Assembly (NCBI RefSeq): GCF_950023065.1
Contig: NC_088677.1
Location: 56,507,469 to 56,571,468 of the forward strand
Origin: Planococcus citri
Lineage: Eukaryota; Arthropoda; Insecta; Hemiptera; Pseudococcidae
Length of the DNA stretch: 64,000 nt
Reading direction: 5' to 3'
Positions within the stretch are counted from its first letter, which is position 1, and each line of letters opens with the position of its first letter. Made by a program: the position numbers and the translations under genes. Shown piece by piece: positions 1 to 14,900 of the stretch. The notes under the pieces were generated by a model. That model did not search any database and had not been told where the DNA came from. It saw only the letters and a program-made list of their open reading frames with translations.

Positions 1-3000
1 TCTGGGAGCCTATCTTCTTTCTTTGGCAACATTTTTACATTTCATGAACATGATACAATCAGCTGTTAATGTTTTGCGACAAATTACCTCGAAATGAAAA
101 ATAATGTAGCCTAACTAGAATTCCATGCACATAGCAACAAATAGGTACTGTACTAGCAATATTGAGATGAGAATAAGATTGCAAGCCAATAGGGAAACTG
201 GAGAGGCTTCATGGAAAAGGGGCCTTAGTCAATTTTGTTTTGCACTGATTTTTACAAGTTCAAATAAACTTACAAATTTTTTCTATAAGCAAACTCGTTT
301 TTTTTATGGAAGAACACTTCAATATCACTGAATATGGTGGAATTAATCAAAAAAAAATTAAAAAATATATTCAGAATTGTAAAAATTAGAAAAACAAATA
401 AAATTGACTAAGGCCCTTTTCCCATGGAGCCCCTCACTTGTATCGAAATTATTTAACAACTGAGGAGTTCTCTTTGAAGCATTTATATCTTCATGAGCAT
501 ATTCTTCAAATGTAAAACCAGCCTGAATTTTTCTAAGGGAAATTTTCCAATCTGTTCATGATGATTTCGAATCAAAATCATAGGTATGTATACTTAGGTA
601 CCTAGGTATTTTTTGAATCACGTCTGCGCTCAAATCCAGAATTAGAAAATTTTGAAACTTTGATTTTCATTGCCAATTTTGAAAAAAAAAATCATCAGGA
701 ATAAGAAAACGTTCCTTTGAATTATCCAAAATGATGCCCATAAACCATATAGTACTCGGGTGGACGAACAAAAAAATGTTACTATCACAAATTGCCTATC
801 TTAAAAATTGAAGGGGAAAACTTGATTCAAAATTTCCAAATTTGGGATGCTTCAAATTATAACGATTTTGAATTCTCAAAGAGTGTTTGCGCCTTCAATT
901 TTGAAGATAGACAATTTGTCAAAATACTTTTTTAAATTTCAGAGTTGGAAAATTTTGAATGTTGAAATACGTGTTATGAAAATTGGGAATTCCATAGAAA
1001 AAAATCCAACCCAAACAGAATCCTTTCAACTTTTTAACTAATCAAGATGCACTTTACGTTATTAAAAAAAATCAGAATTTTTTCTTCGAGAAAGATTAAT
1101 AAAAATGAGAAGTTCAGAGAGAAAGTTTTCAAGAAATTCCAAAAAAATTGTAAAAATCATCAATTTTTGAACACGTTTTTTTGGATGTTTTGTTTTGCAT
1201 GGCCCACTCTGATCAATTACAAACCAACATCGAAAAAAAGAATTTCCAAGCGAACATACGTTTTTGCCCCTTTAATCCAAAAACCAGGCAAACGTACATA
1301 ATATTGTGCTTAGCAGGTTTCCTATGAAATACCATTAGAAAAGCACCATTTAATAGTTTTGACTCTCCCATACGATGGAAAAGTAGAACTGCCCCCCCCC
1401 CCTCAAAAAACACTGAAAATAAAAAATTGAATGTTACCTGTTCTAATTTTTTTCATTTTTTTTGTCTTTTCCTAGCTTTTGGGGGCTCCACAGAAAGGAA
1501 CCAACATTACTTGGAAGTCCAGGGAAGATTTTTTTTGAAAAGGGAGTCATTTAGAGAAATTCTGACGCAAGAATTAGAAATTTCAAATACCCACCTATTC
1601 CATTTCTTTGGTGATTTTTTCAACTTTTGGGGGCTCAATGGAGGGTTATTAAAATAGTTTGGAGGACAGTGGAGAGTGTCTTCTTGAAATGAAAATTAAT
1701 TACTCAGTTGGAAAAATTCTGACGATTCTGACGCAGAAATTGAAAATTTTGGGATGAATTGTATTTTTTAAATTCTTTTCAGATCAATTATTTCCAACCG
1801 CGGGAAAAAACCAGAAAAAGGGAATCATTTTCTCACTCAAGGTAATAATTTCAGGAGTTAATTTGTTAGTTTTTTTTTTCAAAGATTGTAAGCTCTATTT
1901 CTGTTTTTAATTTGAAGAAATGTAGGGACAGAAAATCAAACGTGTGTTTCCATTGCTCTTTTAAAAAAATCAAAATTTCCCACAACTTATGAAAACTGTA
2001 AAACTAGAAGCAGGCCTAAAATATTTATATTCGTACGAGACGGCCGATTGAAATTTTCAATAAAAAACATGATTTTTCTTAACATTAAAAAAATTCAGTT
2101 ATTGATGATTTGTGAGCAAAATTCTCTATCTACTCGAAAAATGGTAATTTTTTTTTCAACTTTCATAACCTGGCATACCCTGGACTGGATACAAAAATCA
2201 AGTCATATCTTTAAAATTGAATTTGTAGTTGTCCGTTTTTCAAGAAAAAATCGATTATGTAGGTGCTTATTTCAATTTCCTTTTTTTAAAAACCGATCTT
2301 GAGGCATTATAAAATACCTACCTACCAACCTACTTAAAAAATCTGAAATTTATTAGCCATTTCCGAAAGAAAGCAAACAATTATAAACCTAACAATCATT
2401 CAGATTCTCGTTGAATTCGTTTTTTTTTCAATTAGGTAGGTATGTTTGTCTAACGATATTTTTTTCGATGAATCGACAAATAATCCCAAACACTACTCTT
2501 GCAGTAAGTACGTATCTATCTACCATCAATGTGTAAGAGAACTTTTATTTTCTTTGTCATAATTTCCAGAGTTTTAATTCCCTATTCTGAAGACAACATC
2601 GTACCAAAATAAACGAAAAAAAAAGTTGCCAAAAGAACCTCACTCGAGTAGCAAACATTTTAAAAAGTATTTCTTTTTTTGGGTACTCGTAGGTGAACAG
2701 AAAACCTTATAGCGAGAAGTAGGTAGATATAATTGATTGGAAATAAAAAAACTCATGCTCCTCCATTATGCAAAGGATCAAATTAGTTTTTTTCCCCAAG
2801 GCTATTGCTTTTTCTGTGTTCAATTAAATTAAAACAAGCTGAAAAATTTCTGCATCAGTAAGTTATCGATATCGATTTTGCGTGATTGGTTGCTATGAGA
2901 AGATAGTCAAAACGGAGAATTTGTTAATTTTTTGTACACAGGCGTAATAGAAATGCTCCTAAATCTCGTTTCAATATTGGCATGGATATGTTTTTTTGCG

Positions 3001-3781
3001 CAGGGGGTTTCTCCGAAATTTGTGTAGCGCTGATCCAAACCACGTTGACTTTAGAAAACTTGAAAAAACATTTTTGAATTTTTCATATTACTTGTATGTC
3101 ACACTTTTAATTACTTGAAAAAAAAAATCATGATGAATTCTTAACATTTGCACTTCACTGTAAATAATGGAAGAACCGTACTTTTTTGATTTCCTCAACT
3201 ACGCAGCAATCGTACCTAATTCTCTTTTTAAATTCGTGGTAAAAAATTTATTCTGTAAAATTTCGACCACCGATTATTAAATTTTTAATCCCGCCAAGCT
3301 CAAGTAACCATTGTAAGAGGGAAATTGCTCATCATTATAAGCCCCCGTGTACATAGCAACCCACGATCAAATCAATAAAAAACATACAGATTATCACCAT
3401 CAAACAAGAATATCACATGCTTCCATATGAATAAAACACAAATCTAAATTACCCAGGTACTCAATAAAATTTATCCCTCACACGTTTAATCAAACACACC
3501 TAGTTTCGAGTACTTAGGTACCTACCTACTATTTACACATTTGCTATTTCTGTGACCAAATGATACGAAAATAATTCTCGGAACACGTAGAAAGTTAAGC
3601 TGACTTATCTCGCAACTTGAACTTTATATTATGGTAATGAATCATCTTTACGAGTAGGTAGTTGGAGTTTTCTTTTAAATAATAATAAAACTGAGCAGTA
3701 AAACCATTATTTTTTCATTTCGAGTTGATCAAGTATAAACAACAGTTTCTGTGCAAATTTTTCGTCTTGAAAGCTATAACA
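1..3781. other. Intergenic, no gene recognised
   Basis: AT-rich non-coding DNA with many homopolymer A/T runs. Short open frames on both strands lack codon bias, splice partners or recognisable motifs. Only the inverted-repeat element near 200-440 stands out. Confidence 0.6.
199..440. mobile_element. MITE-like element with imperfect terminal inverted repeats
   Basis: About 36 bp at 201-236 (gagaggcttcatgg, then the ggccttagtc core) is repeated in reverse complement at 400-437, with about four mismatches. The ~165 bp between is AT-rich and has no coding potential. No clear target-site duplication is visible, so the exact ends and superfamily are uncertain. Confidence 0.5.
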
Positions 3782-4631
3782 ATGACACCGAAGATAGTTC
3801 TCGTGTTCATAACTTTGGCGATCCTTTGCGTGGTGCAAGGATATGTTGCCCAATTCGACGCCGATTCTTTTCACAAGCCACCTAAGCCTTCGAATGCTTT
3901 ACTCGGATTTGGTGGTAATCAAGAATGCGTCCATGCTAATACCACGTACGGTTCGAGAGTCGCTGGAGATTGGTGAGTTGATGAGTTTCATTTTTTATAA
4001 AAAGTAGAGCTAATTGTAAGTAATTTAAAGTTTATGAAATATTTCAAAAAAAAAAAAAAAAAATGAAAAACGATACTTAGTAAGAAAAATAAGAAAAAAT
4101 TAATTCAATACAGAAAACTTCTCTCTTTTTCAAGACAATTTTCATTTTTATTTTTAAAAATTCATTTTCGGAATTTCGTTTTCCCAGAGGAGCAAAACAT
4201 TGAAGAGTATCGTAAATCATTGAATGATCAACTGGAGAGCTCAACATTCTACTAATCATTTTACGAGCATTTTTTGTTCAGATCCTTTAAATTCATCAAA
4301 TTCTCAACTTCATAAATTTTACCCAACAATTTCACATGAATTTTCATCCTTTTTTTCTCTTCATAGGAGAGCGTACTCAGAAACTTTCAATAAATCGGGC
4401 AGCTTTTTCCGCAAAACGGCAGTGGAAATGAAATATCCTTCAAATGGCTCCAGATCATACTGCCCTATTTCAATGATAAATGTCGAGAATTTATACCGAA
4501 AATGTAAATGTTACAAGGAAAAGGTAGAAATAACCGAGGGTGGTCTTCGATACGGTAATGTTAGCTTAAGGTTCACCACTGATACTAATTGCCGGAATAT
4601 ACACAGAGTTACAATTTATACCAAATGTTGA
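3782..4631 (+). CDS. Secreted cysteine-containing protein, MBF2/'probable salivary secreted peptide' type (2 exons)
   Basis: Exons 3782-3972 and 4367-4631 join in frame (donor TTG|GTGAGT, acceptor CTTCATAG|GAG) to give 151 residues. The start at 3782 puts a classic signal peptide first: MTPKIVLVFITLAILCVVQG, with likely cleavage just after. An upstream in-frame ATG at 3725 would bury it. The mature part has six cysteines and the family-like core 'TYGSRVAGDW', then a KYPSNGSR stretch and 'GGLRYGNVSLRF' near the C terminus. This pattern matches the arthropod MBF2 family, usually annotated as probable salivary secreted peptide. A polyadenylation signal (AATAAA) lies at about 4700. Family assignment is from memory of the pattern; the molecular function of these secreted proteins is unclear. 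The gene stands alone, with no operon-like neighbours. Confidence 0.75.
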
Positions 4632-7600
4632 GCTTAAATTACATAAAATACCGCAAATGTAAGATTACGATTAGATTAAAATTATTTTAAAAAGTGACGA
4701 ATAAAAAATAATTTTTAGATTTCAATTTTTTTGCATCATTATACTATTTGTACTTTAGTACTCGTAATAGGCACTACATTAATGTTCATCAAATTCTGAA
4801 TTTTAAAATGTTCATTTCAAAAAACTACATTTTTTTCACGATTTTTTTCGCCCAAATTGGTCAATTTTGACTGAAATTTTTTTTCTCGCAGTGTATCATG
4901 AAAGACGCCCAACTACTCCATCAACCCGAATTTGGACCGAGTTTCTCAATTTTTTCCAGTTTAATAATATAATTTTTACCAAAGAAATTGAATTGGTTGA
5001 TTTTTGGAACCCCTAAAACCCCTTCCGAGACACCCGATTGGCCAAAATTTATGTCTAGACTAATCAACTCGAAAATACACCATAAATTGCAATTTCAGAG
5101 AAAAATCAATAATCATCGATTTTTTAATGCTTTGTGATGAGTGCATTTTACAAAATTGAAAAAAAACCTGACCTTGACAAGAATGAGTAAAAAAATCAAA
5201 TATTTTTAATTTCTTCAACACTCTTTCTGTTCACCTTCATACTCTTCAATCATAAATTATTATAAGATTACATTTCACATTTATCACTATTCACAATAGG
5301 TATCGCGTGAAATTGCATTTTAAGAAAGGGAACAGAAGGGAAAGGAAAGGAAAGAAAAGGAAAGGGGCTGTTAATTCAGATATCGAAAACCAACTGATAA
5401 AAACTTCACGTACCTTTTTCTTCTTCAATTCACTAGGCAAATCGATGCATCAAGAAGATTCAAAATCAAGCGTTGAAATTTCCTATCAGGAATTCAATCC
5501 AGAAATACTAATCAATGTATGTAGATTGTAGAACCATCACTTCTTAAATTCTATCAGGAGCTAGAAATGATGAACAATTGTGAATATTTTCATAGGTATT
5601 TCTCTTCGATATTCACTAAAAAGAAACCTACCTTTTGGATTACGATGAAGTTTGATCGAGAATCTAGATAGGTAAGCCACAGGTCACAGTAAAAACAACA
5701 AATCCAAACTTCGAATATAAAGCTCCACGAGGAACTCGTGAAAATATCCCTGGTTCGTCATTTGGAAAGCTTTTACCAAAATCCTAGAAAATATCAAAAA
5801 AATATGGTCACAATATAACATACGTAAATTTTGATTAAAAATAGTGTTGTATATTATTTTTTCAATTTGATTATTTTCAATGCCTCGAAATAGCAAAAAT
5901 ATTAAATCCGATGTGATAAAAATTTATTCACTTTAGAAAATCTTGCGAAAGACAACTTCATCTCCTACTATTTCCTCAAAAAAAAAAAATATATATATAT
6001 AGGTACCAACAACAAAAAATGAAACAGAAAAATTTGTCAATGAAATACAACACCTACCTAATCGATTTTTTCGAAATTACGTAGTCCTAATATAGTACCA
6101 AAATAGGCATACTTAAAAACCAAAATCTCAAAACCATAAAATAACTTCTGAAGGTACCTAGGTAAACAGAAAAGTTCCCCAGCCAAAGTGGAAAATTTAT
6201 AAAATAAAAAGAATCACAAGCAAATGGAAATTCTAAAAACTAAAAAAAAAAAAAAAAAAATTGTAAATAGATGTTTCTCTAGTTGATAATGATAACAAAG
6301 ACACCACACTCAATTGATTTTTTCGAAATTACCTCATAGAAAATTGAGGGGCCTAAGGGCAAACCAAAATCTCAAAATCCCAAAATATCTTTTGAAGACA
6401 AACAGAACAGTTCCCCAGCCAAAGTGGCAGATTTATAAAATAAAAAGAGTTAAGCACAGAAAAATGAAAATTCTTGAAAAAAAAAATTTAATAGATTTTT
6501 TAAAAGTTGAACATGAATTTTGTAATAATTTCAGGAAATTAACTTTCCAAATTTAAAAGGCCATAGGCAATGAAGCTGATTGAAATTCAGTTCATTGTTC
6601 TCTCAATTTCAAAGATCGTACTGAGAAATTTCACGTTAAGAAAAAATATTCCAACCATTACTCTACAATATTTTACCAGCGAAAATTTAAAAAAAAAACC
6701 AAGTAGGCACCTACCTTCAAAGTCAGTCATTCCATTGTATCAAAGTGGCCAGATCCATCACTTCTAGCCTAATAGTAAATTCCGATAACCAGCAGTCCAC
6801 TCCATTAGGCAACAAAACTCACAGCGTTCGCACCGCTTGATCATGGCGGAATTTCAAAAATCTACGAATACAAGGCGATAATAATAATAAATTCACATAT
6901 TAATAAAAATATATCAGAACTCGAGTTGACCAATATGTAAATTCCTAATGGTACCTACCTGTAAACGAGTTGACTGTTCTGAGTACTTGAGATCACTACG
7001 ACCTACGATACACTGCCCTCGTCCAACGAGATCTCTGTCGACTTCCAGACTGGAGACTGCGAATACAACGAACAATGAAACCAGTCCACCTTTCACCAAC
7101 TCTACCACTACCAATATTCGAATAAAGAGTATTCGTACTTCGCAGCACTTAGTCAGAATAAATTGTAGAATGCAGCTGTACGAACGTCGCGCCGCTCACC
7201 TACAACAATGTATGTAATTCACGATAAATTTATTCCCAAAAACGCCGTAGGTAACTATAAATCAAGTCACGTCATCCATGACCGTTCCCACCGGAACCAC
7301 GTTCAAAATACTCTATTCTATCTCCCGATCGCAAAATTACCATACACGTCGCAATTTTTCAAAAACAATTTATTTTCAATTTAATGAACACAACTTATAT
7401 AAAAAATATCGGCAAAACCTGAAAATAGAAAATATACGCTCTAATAACGCATTCTATATAAGGGGGAAAACAAAAAGAGAGAAAAAAAACACACTAAACG
7501 TTAGGTGAATTAAAATTAATACATGTAAAAAAAATGGGGAGCAGGAGGATAGGGGACGAAACGTAAAAACCAACATAGAATTTTTTAAAATATATAAAAT

Positions 7601-8903
7601 GCCAATAAATTAACAGCGTAAACATATAATAAAAATATGGGAGGGCAAAGAGTTATCGTATTTCCTCTCTTTACATACGAAACACAATCGAACCGTTCGT
7701 AATGAATTCATTCTATCCTCTTTTCCAAAGTGTCAAACAGTGGTAGTGACCAACACGACCTAAGAAATATTTTTTTTTTTACAACACAAAAAACAAAAAC
7801 AGAGAAAAAATACCAGATTATCTATGTATAACTTCACACGCACACGAACACACACACTAATAATACGTATAAATAGTACCCTTTATACAGTCGAAAAAAA
7901 AAATCGGAGAAAAAAAGTACCCCGATATCAGAAAAATTAAACCAATACTTTTCGAGCATAAGTAAAATAATAATATAAAATATCATTTCTACGCATGTAT
8001 GTATCGTGTATTTACAGACATATTTTCCCATCGTCGGCTTCCAACGGGCAGTTAAACTTTGGAGACAACAAATCTATATAGTTACAACAAGATACAGTAG
8101 TACGTCTTTGAAACTCTACGTTTTGAGAAAGAGAAAAGGGCGACTTGAGATACAAAAAAGCTTACAGGCGTTCACTCGCTCACTCAAAACGTTTCAAAAT
8201 AATTTACTACACAAAGTTACATAATTTCAATAGGTACTCGAGTAAAAATAAGGAAATTTGTACAAAAAAAAAAACCATACAAATACCACACGATATTGCA
8301 GAAAACGCTGCACCTAAATTGGCCCACCACTCGTGATCGTCTAACGAGTACACGAGTTGAAGGTCAAAAATAGTAAGACTCGAAAAAAAAAATAATTAAT
8401 CAAAATACAGGTCTCATTTCGATGATCAGCGAAACAAACTTAATGTATGTGAAAAAAGGGGACGACGGGCGGGGATAGGAAATATGTATAAGCATCGTTA
8501 TAACACTGTTGAGATCGATCGTCGTTAAATTTCGCAATGTAATAGAATGTACATTTACGATTTAATGCACTACAAAGATACGTATGCTATGTACATCAAC
8601 TCGACGGCCAGAGCCCTTCACTTTTTGACTCGAAACACCGTACCAATGATTTCTCCGGCTATGCGAGCGAACGTTGAACTCGATATAACCGCTCTTATGC
8701 CCGCAGCGACCTACGCCAATATAAAACTGCAGTAAAAGGTGACCTACAACATAGATACAACTCGCTCGGGATATTATATGCACAAAGTATGAACTAAATT
8801 GCAGCTTCGTGAAGATTATCTCGATATTATTTCGACTACGGAATCGTCTGCGAGCATCGGTGACTCGTGAAAGGATTCTGTGCTGGAGTCGAATCTGTAT
8901 TTT
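4632..8903. other. Intergenic / 3' flank of SETD2, no gene recognised
   Basis: Contains the 3' end of the small secreted-protein gene, an A-rich stretch with (TA)n near 5,985-6,000, a ~250-bp direct duplication (6,060-6,560) and a less AT-rich patch at 6,960-7,200. The part nearest 8,903 is probably SETD2 3' UTR. No protein is recognisable on either strand. Confidence 0.5.
6060..6485. repeat. Imperfect direct duplication (~250-bp spacing)
   Basis: The segment 6,062-6,240 recurs at about 6,314-6,485. Shared blocks include gattttttcgaaattac, ccaaaatctcaaaa, gttccccagccaaagtgg and atttataaaataaaaag. The copies differ by small indels, so the duplication is not recent. No coding potential. Confidence 0.6.
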
Positions 8904-11900
8904 TCAATAGTTAATGTCGTCCACAGGTCGAACGTAGACTTCGTCGAACTTGGACATGTATTTTCTAACGTATTCTTTGGCTTTGTACTTGACGCTGGCG
9001 TTGCAAGCTAAATCGGTAACGTTCTGGCAGTGCTTCAGTTCTTTCAGCATAACGAAGTGTGTCAGCTGTTGATGGCCGCAGCGAGCGTGGAACAAAAAAA
9101 ATTGAATATTCGTCGTTTAGTGAACATACAGCATTAATATAATAATGGCAACAGTACAGGACAGGTAGATGGATAATATGTACCAAATTTCTCAAAACTC
9201 TCATCGCTGATGAAATCCATCTCTTCGCTCTACTCGACAAGAATTATAATAAAACCCCCCTTTCCACTCATTGATACGAGATTTTCGAAATTCAAGTTCA
9301 TACCCAATTACCCAAATCAAATCAAACTCAAGCAATTTTCATCCGGGTTTCTGCTCGTTTTCATTAAAAAAAAAACACATTGAATTTTCTTTGACCGAAA
9401 CTTCTTCCACATCACTTTCAAACGAGCTTCATTTGTAACTACAGAATCGAGGCAAAAATAGATCTTTGATGACGAGGTGAAAAAAATCCGGATTTTCAGT
9501 ACAGAAAGTTCGATAATTTTCAACGACTTTTTCAAGAATTTTACTTGCCAATTTTTTTTGACATAAACTATCATCAAAGTTTTGACCTTTGACAATAAAA
9601 AAACAACTACATAGGTAATAATTGACCTAATTTTGACCAAAAACGAATTTTTTTTCAAAATATGATTTTTTTAATAAAAAATATAAGCAATTTTTTTATT
9701 GAATTTTTTTCCAAAAAGTAAGATTTTTTCAAACGATGAAAACGTTTTTATTCAAAAACTGATTTTGCTCTTTAAAAACTTTTTTTTTTTTCAAAAGATG
9801 AAATTAAACGAAGCATAATACAAGGTGACAAAAAAAAATGTTATAAAAATAGGCAAATAAAAAAAATAACCAAAAAAAGATATGGTAAAAGTTGAATTTC
9901 ATAGCACAAGGTTCACATTTAATCCACTCCCCCACCCCTTTTTCAAAATATGAACTCCGTTGGCGATCACAGTATTGAGAGAAAACAAAAATAGGCTATC
10001 ATTTCGGATTTGAAAAAAATGTCTTTCTTTCTTGAATTTTACATTAAATTTTTTCAAAGTGTTTGCCATAAGTAAAATCAGTCTTTGTAGAAAGTTATTA
10101 TTCAAGTTCTGAAGACTACAAAATTTTGATGATCGAATCATTTCGATAAAAAATACAATTCTGAAAATAATCAAATTTTTAACAAAACACACAGTCTTAC
10201 GAACAGGACAACCTGTAAAAAGGCAGGGCAAAAACAAAACTTTCTGCAGAATTTCTTTTAAAATATTACAATTCTTTTTTTCGGGGGAAGGAAGGGAGGG
10301 GAGGTGAATTCCAAACCTCTGCCCTTTTTCTTCTAACTCGCCGTGAATCTCAAAGGTCCGTCCAGGTGTTTCATCCATATAAATTTTTTAGTAAAAAAAA
10401 GTAATCTAATCAGGTCAATTTGTGATGTTTTCAAACACTTTTGCGAAGCATAAATCACCTTCTTTAAGTAAACATTGAATCAAAATGAATCAGCACGATG
10501 CCAAAATGTACAAAAAATTATTAATCTTCAGAGCATTTCACAAGACAAAACGTTTTTTAGATCAGTTTTTTTTTTTTCATTTCTGAAACCAATTAGAAAA
10601 CACTTTCTCAATGTTCGATTGGTTTTGGTTTTCTTAGCAGACCAACGATGTTCATGGATAGAAAAACTGACAATTTCAAGTTTGATTTTTAATGAAATGA
10701 AATACACCAAAACTCTTTTGAAATTTTTGCAAAAACAGGACTTTTTTCGCATTTGTTTGGAAATGTTTGCCAAAAAGCAAAATTCTCTAGATATTTTATC
10801 AAAGCAATAAGTACATTTTTTAGGAATTTTGAAAAAAGCAACATTTTCAACAAGAAGTTGGTCAAATTGTTTCAGTTCGGGAAGGGGATGATCCGGTTAA
10901 CATTTATTAAAAGTCAAAGTTTTCCGATTTCCCCAGAGAAGTGAATGAATAATGATGAAAAAAAAACCACTAAAATAAAAGAAAAAAACGTAGAAAAATG
11001 TCAAAGTTTGATTAAAAAATGGGAAAACAAGATTTTTTTTTTTGAAATTTTCTCAAAAAAGTAGAACAACAGCAAGATATGTAGCCTAGCTGGACACATA
11101 AACAAAAGGCAGTCTTCACTCATCTCTAATGAACATAAAATTTCGATAATCGATCCACTTATAGAGTATGAAAAAATTTCTTTCTGATTTCTATACCTTT
11201 TCATATTTTTCTAAGATGCGTGAAAAATACCATTTCATTCTCATTAAAAAAAAAAAAAAAACAGAAATATCAGACTTTAATGAAGAAAGAAAATGTGGAC
11301 TGATTATTCTCCACTTCATTCCGGTCATGTAGATTGAATAATTTCTATGAAAATTGAACTTATTTCACAAAATCACCAGCTTATTTAAAGAATCATTTCT
11401 TCAATTCTTTCAATTTTTTTCAGGGGTTTACGAATTTTTTTAAAACTTTTCTGAGACTTTTATTAGATAGTCTTTCATGGAGGAAACGTAAAATTACTCA
11501 ATACTCATGTACAATCATCAGAGAAAAATAAAGGTCGCCGCATCAAAATCCATCGAAAATAGCGAAAATTCAATCATTGGATCATGAATTTTCAATAATA
11601 TGTTTAAAGCGACAAATGACCTCGCAGCGTGAACATTCAATTTCGAAAACCACCATTTTTCAAGGTAATTCAATTTTGTAGTCTGATTAACCAGCAAAAT
11701 ATACGAAACAGAATTGTTTCACTTTGTTTAACAGCTCTGAATAATTAATTTTTCAACAGGCTCGTATCAGTTAATTAAAATTCTCATCAAATGCTAGTAC
11801 ATTACTTATCTCAACCTGCATGCACCATTGCACCCGCAGCAACTGAATAAATAATTATACGACACATACTATCTACAGATAAACATCGAGAATAATTTAC

Positions 11901-14900
11901 CTTTTTGGCCAAATGTTTAAAATCGCCATAATTCGTTATTCTAGCCTGAGTACAGCTACTGCGAAAATACGGGTTTAGACAAGTGACGATAAACTTCGCC
12001 ATATGGAATCGGAACAAATCTTTTTTCTTATCTTCAGACATCTCGGACGTATCGGCATCGGCGCTCAACGATGTACTGTCACTGTCGCCGTTCATATGGC
12101 GATCACGGCGTTTACTGCTACGAGAGCCATTTTTATGACCGTTGAGTAAACCGTTCTTGAGCATTTTTTCCTTCTTGCGTTTCCGCATCTTCTCCTTCAG
12201 GTACCGTCTTCTTAATTTATTACGTATTCTTTCATCTTCGTCTATCGGCTCTCTAGGCTGTAAACAACAGAACGACGTCGTTGAAAAATTCGAACCTTTA
12301 TTCGTTATTACATATAAATTCAATTCCACCAGCGTAAAAAAAACTACTCACGCTAATAATATGTTCGGTAACTAGCGGTATTCCTGTCGGTGTATCGATT
12401 ACGGGCTCATCTTCGTGCTGACTCGACATATCGTGAAATAGATCCGTTTCATCTGCGGCTGCTGTTGCTGCAGCATCATCTTCCTCATCCCTTTCTTCTT
12501 GCAGCTCATCGGTTTCTTGATTTAGCTGAAAAAAATCAGAAAGTTTGAAAAACCTATTCAAATACGAAAACCGATGCTAGCGTTGTGATAACCTACTTCA
12601 GTTTCATCTTCTCTTTGATCAGCGGTCACTGCAGCAACCGCTTCGAGTCTCACTTGTTCATTTTCTTGTTCATTATCGTCGTTGTCTTTAAACGCCGAAG
12701 CCAAATCTTCTTCTTCTTCGTCAGTGCTATCGGCATCCGAGCTACTTTCCTCGTCCGTCACTTCGATTTCTTCTTCTTCCTCCTCCTCTTCGTCGTCTTC
12801 CCATTTAGGCGGATACCACTGCGAGACTCTGGTTTCTTTATGATAAAAGTACAGTCTGCCTTCGCCGTCTCGAGCAGTTTTCCATTTCGGCGGCAACTTC
12901 ATCTTATTGATATCGAAATTAACAGGATTGATCTCTTTGACGGGCCCATTGCTGTTAGCTCGAGTACTACTCGTATTACTAGTCGTGGACGCGGTGGCCG
13001 GACTGGCCAAGTCGATGTTTCTGATGTCTCCCGGTACTGGGATATCATCGATGGTCAATCCCGAGTACTCGTATAGATTGGATACCGGCGCCGGACTAGT
13101 TAGCAGCTGACAAGTGGTCGGAATCGGTTTAACGTCGCTCATCGGTGTACTGGCAGTGGCACGTATCGGATACGAGACCGGAGTCGGGGGAGGATACGAC
13201 GGTACGTGGACCGGATTTTGGTAGTATGGCTGAGCCGATGGTGCCGGCGATGCGCTCACAGGCGGTAGCGAAGGTGGAGGTATATGAGTCGGAGGCAGCA
13301 CTACGTTTTGGTACATGTTAGGAGGAGGTGTATTGAAGAAGTTATTTGTCGGCGTGCTCGACGCTACCGATGACATGGGCGAGTAGACGCTGTCGCTGGA
13401 GTAGCTGGGCGGTGGAACCGATGTCAGATAGTGAGCTGCGGCTGAAGAACAAATATAAAGAAGTCAAAATTATTATATTGATAGATAGTTTTTTTTTTTT
13501 CGAGGCAGTCTCGCTTTGACTATTGGAAAACACCCTTTCAAGAAATTCAGTCGAGAGGGAAAATGCTTCATATTTAAATTCTACTTTAGATACGATCGAC
13601 TTTTTAAAAATAATTAAAGCAAAAAAGATTTAATTTCAAGAATTTCATGCCTTTTTGTTACTACTTGCAAGAATGTTGGATTTTACAACCACCATCGCAG
13701 TGTTACCAACATCTGAGATTCACAGAGTCCAATTTACTTTCTGCGAGAAAAAAGAAATTATGGTCAAAAAAAGTAACCAAAAAGTAACTGAAACGTAAGC
13801 AAATAGCAACAAAAAAAAAAAATTACAAAAAATCCTAAATATCCTCAAATTTGTAAACTTTTGTAGGTGCATGATGCATACAGAATACAAAAAAAAAAAA
13901 AAAACAAAATTTGTTCCATTGTCGTAGTTTTTTATTTGCGCCATTCAAGTCGAAGGGGTATTCATTTTCAATTCAATCAGAATTTGACGCAAAATTGTAA
14001 TAAATGTCACATTTTTTGAGCTTTTTATGTTTTTGCAACAGTTTTTCAATTTTGAAATTTTTTTTCAAATTCTTCAGAAAAACATGAAAAAAAACTTGTT
14101 TGTCGCCCTGAACGCATTTAAAATTTACAAAAATGTCTGACAAAAATTCAAGTGCTTTTCCAAAAACTTTTGCTTTTTAAAAATTATTTACTTTTTCATT
14201 TGAATACCTATTGATTAATTTGAAAAAATTTTGAACAATTCACAAGTTTTTTTGAAATTTTTTCCAATTTTTGCAAACCTTTTCTTCTTAGGCCTCAACT
14301 ATGTATTCAACTTGGTATGAATTTCCCAGCGATGAAAAAAAATGTTCCAAAATAGCAGTGGTTACAATAATCATTTTTAAAATTTCCGCTTTTGAGAGAT
14401 TATGTTCCTCACAAAAAATTTTGTCGCAATTTTCACGAATTTTCAACTAGGCCCTACCTATTTAAAATAAATGTATTAGGTAGTATTTTTGCAACTTTCT
14501 AAACGAAATGGAATAAACGTCCAACAGTAAAACGAAATTGAAAAAAAATTCGAGTAGTTACTCATACAAAAATATTTACCCGAATTAATGAGATTTGATA
14601 TGGAAGCAGCAGCAGCAGCGGCATGTTGTTGATTGGCATAATACAACTGCGCATTTTGATACCAGTATTGTTGCTCCTCTTTGCGTTCCTTTTCGCGAAA
14701 CTTCTTCTCGAATAAATAACGATGCTCCATTTTTGATAATTTATTCGGTTGACTGAAATTTCAAATCATACAAGTACAAAATTAATAATAAGTTTTCAAA
14801 TTAAAAAAAAAAATCAAAAAAAGAATATTTTAGAGATTTTTTTTTTCAAAACTTACCTATCGAATTTACGTTGATTACGATTATCGAAATTCCTTCGATC

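Noticed and set aside
6959..7114. Exon-like minus-strand stretch with a hydrophobic start and a CAG|GTAGGT donor
   Set aside because: The open frame begins at TTG with no ATG, and no following exon could be found. It may be a non-coding first exon but cannot be supported.
9899..10378. 159-residue minus-strand frame inside SETD2 intron 14
   Set aside because: Intronic, AT-rich composition, no motif, and no role in the spliced reading frame.
12585..13110. 163- and 67-residue plus-strand frames
   Set aside because: Antisense to the SETD2 WW-domain exon; hydrophobic composition is the complement of the acidic tract.
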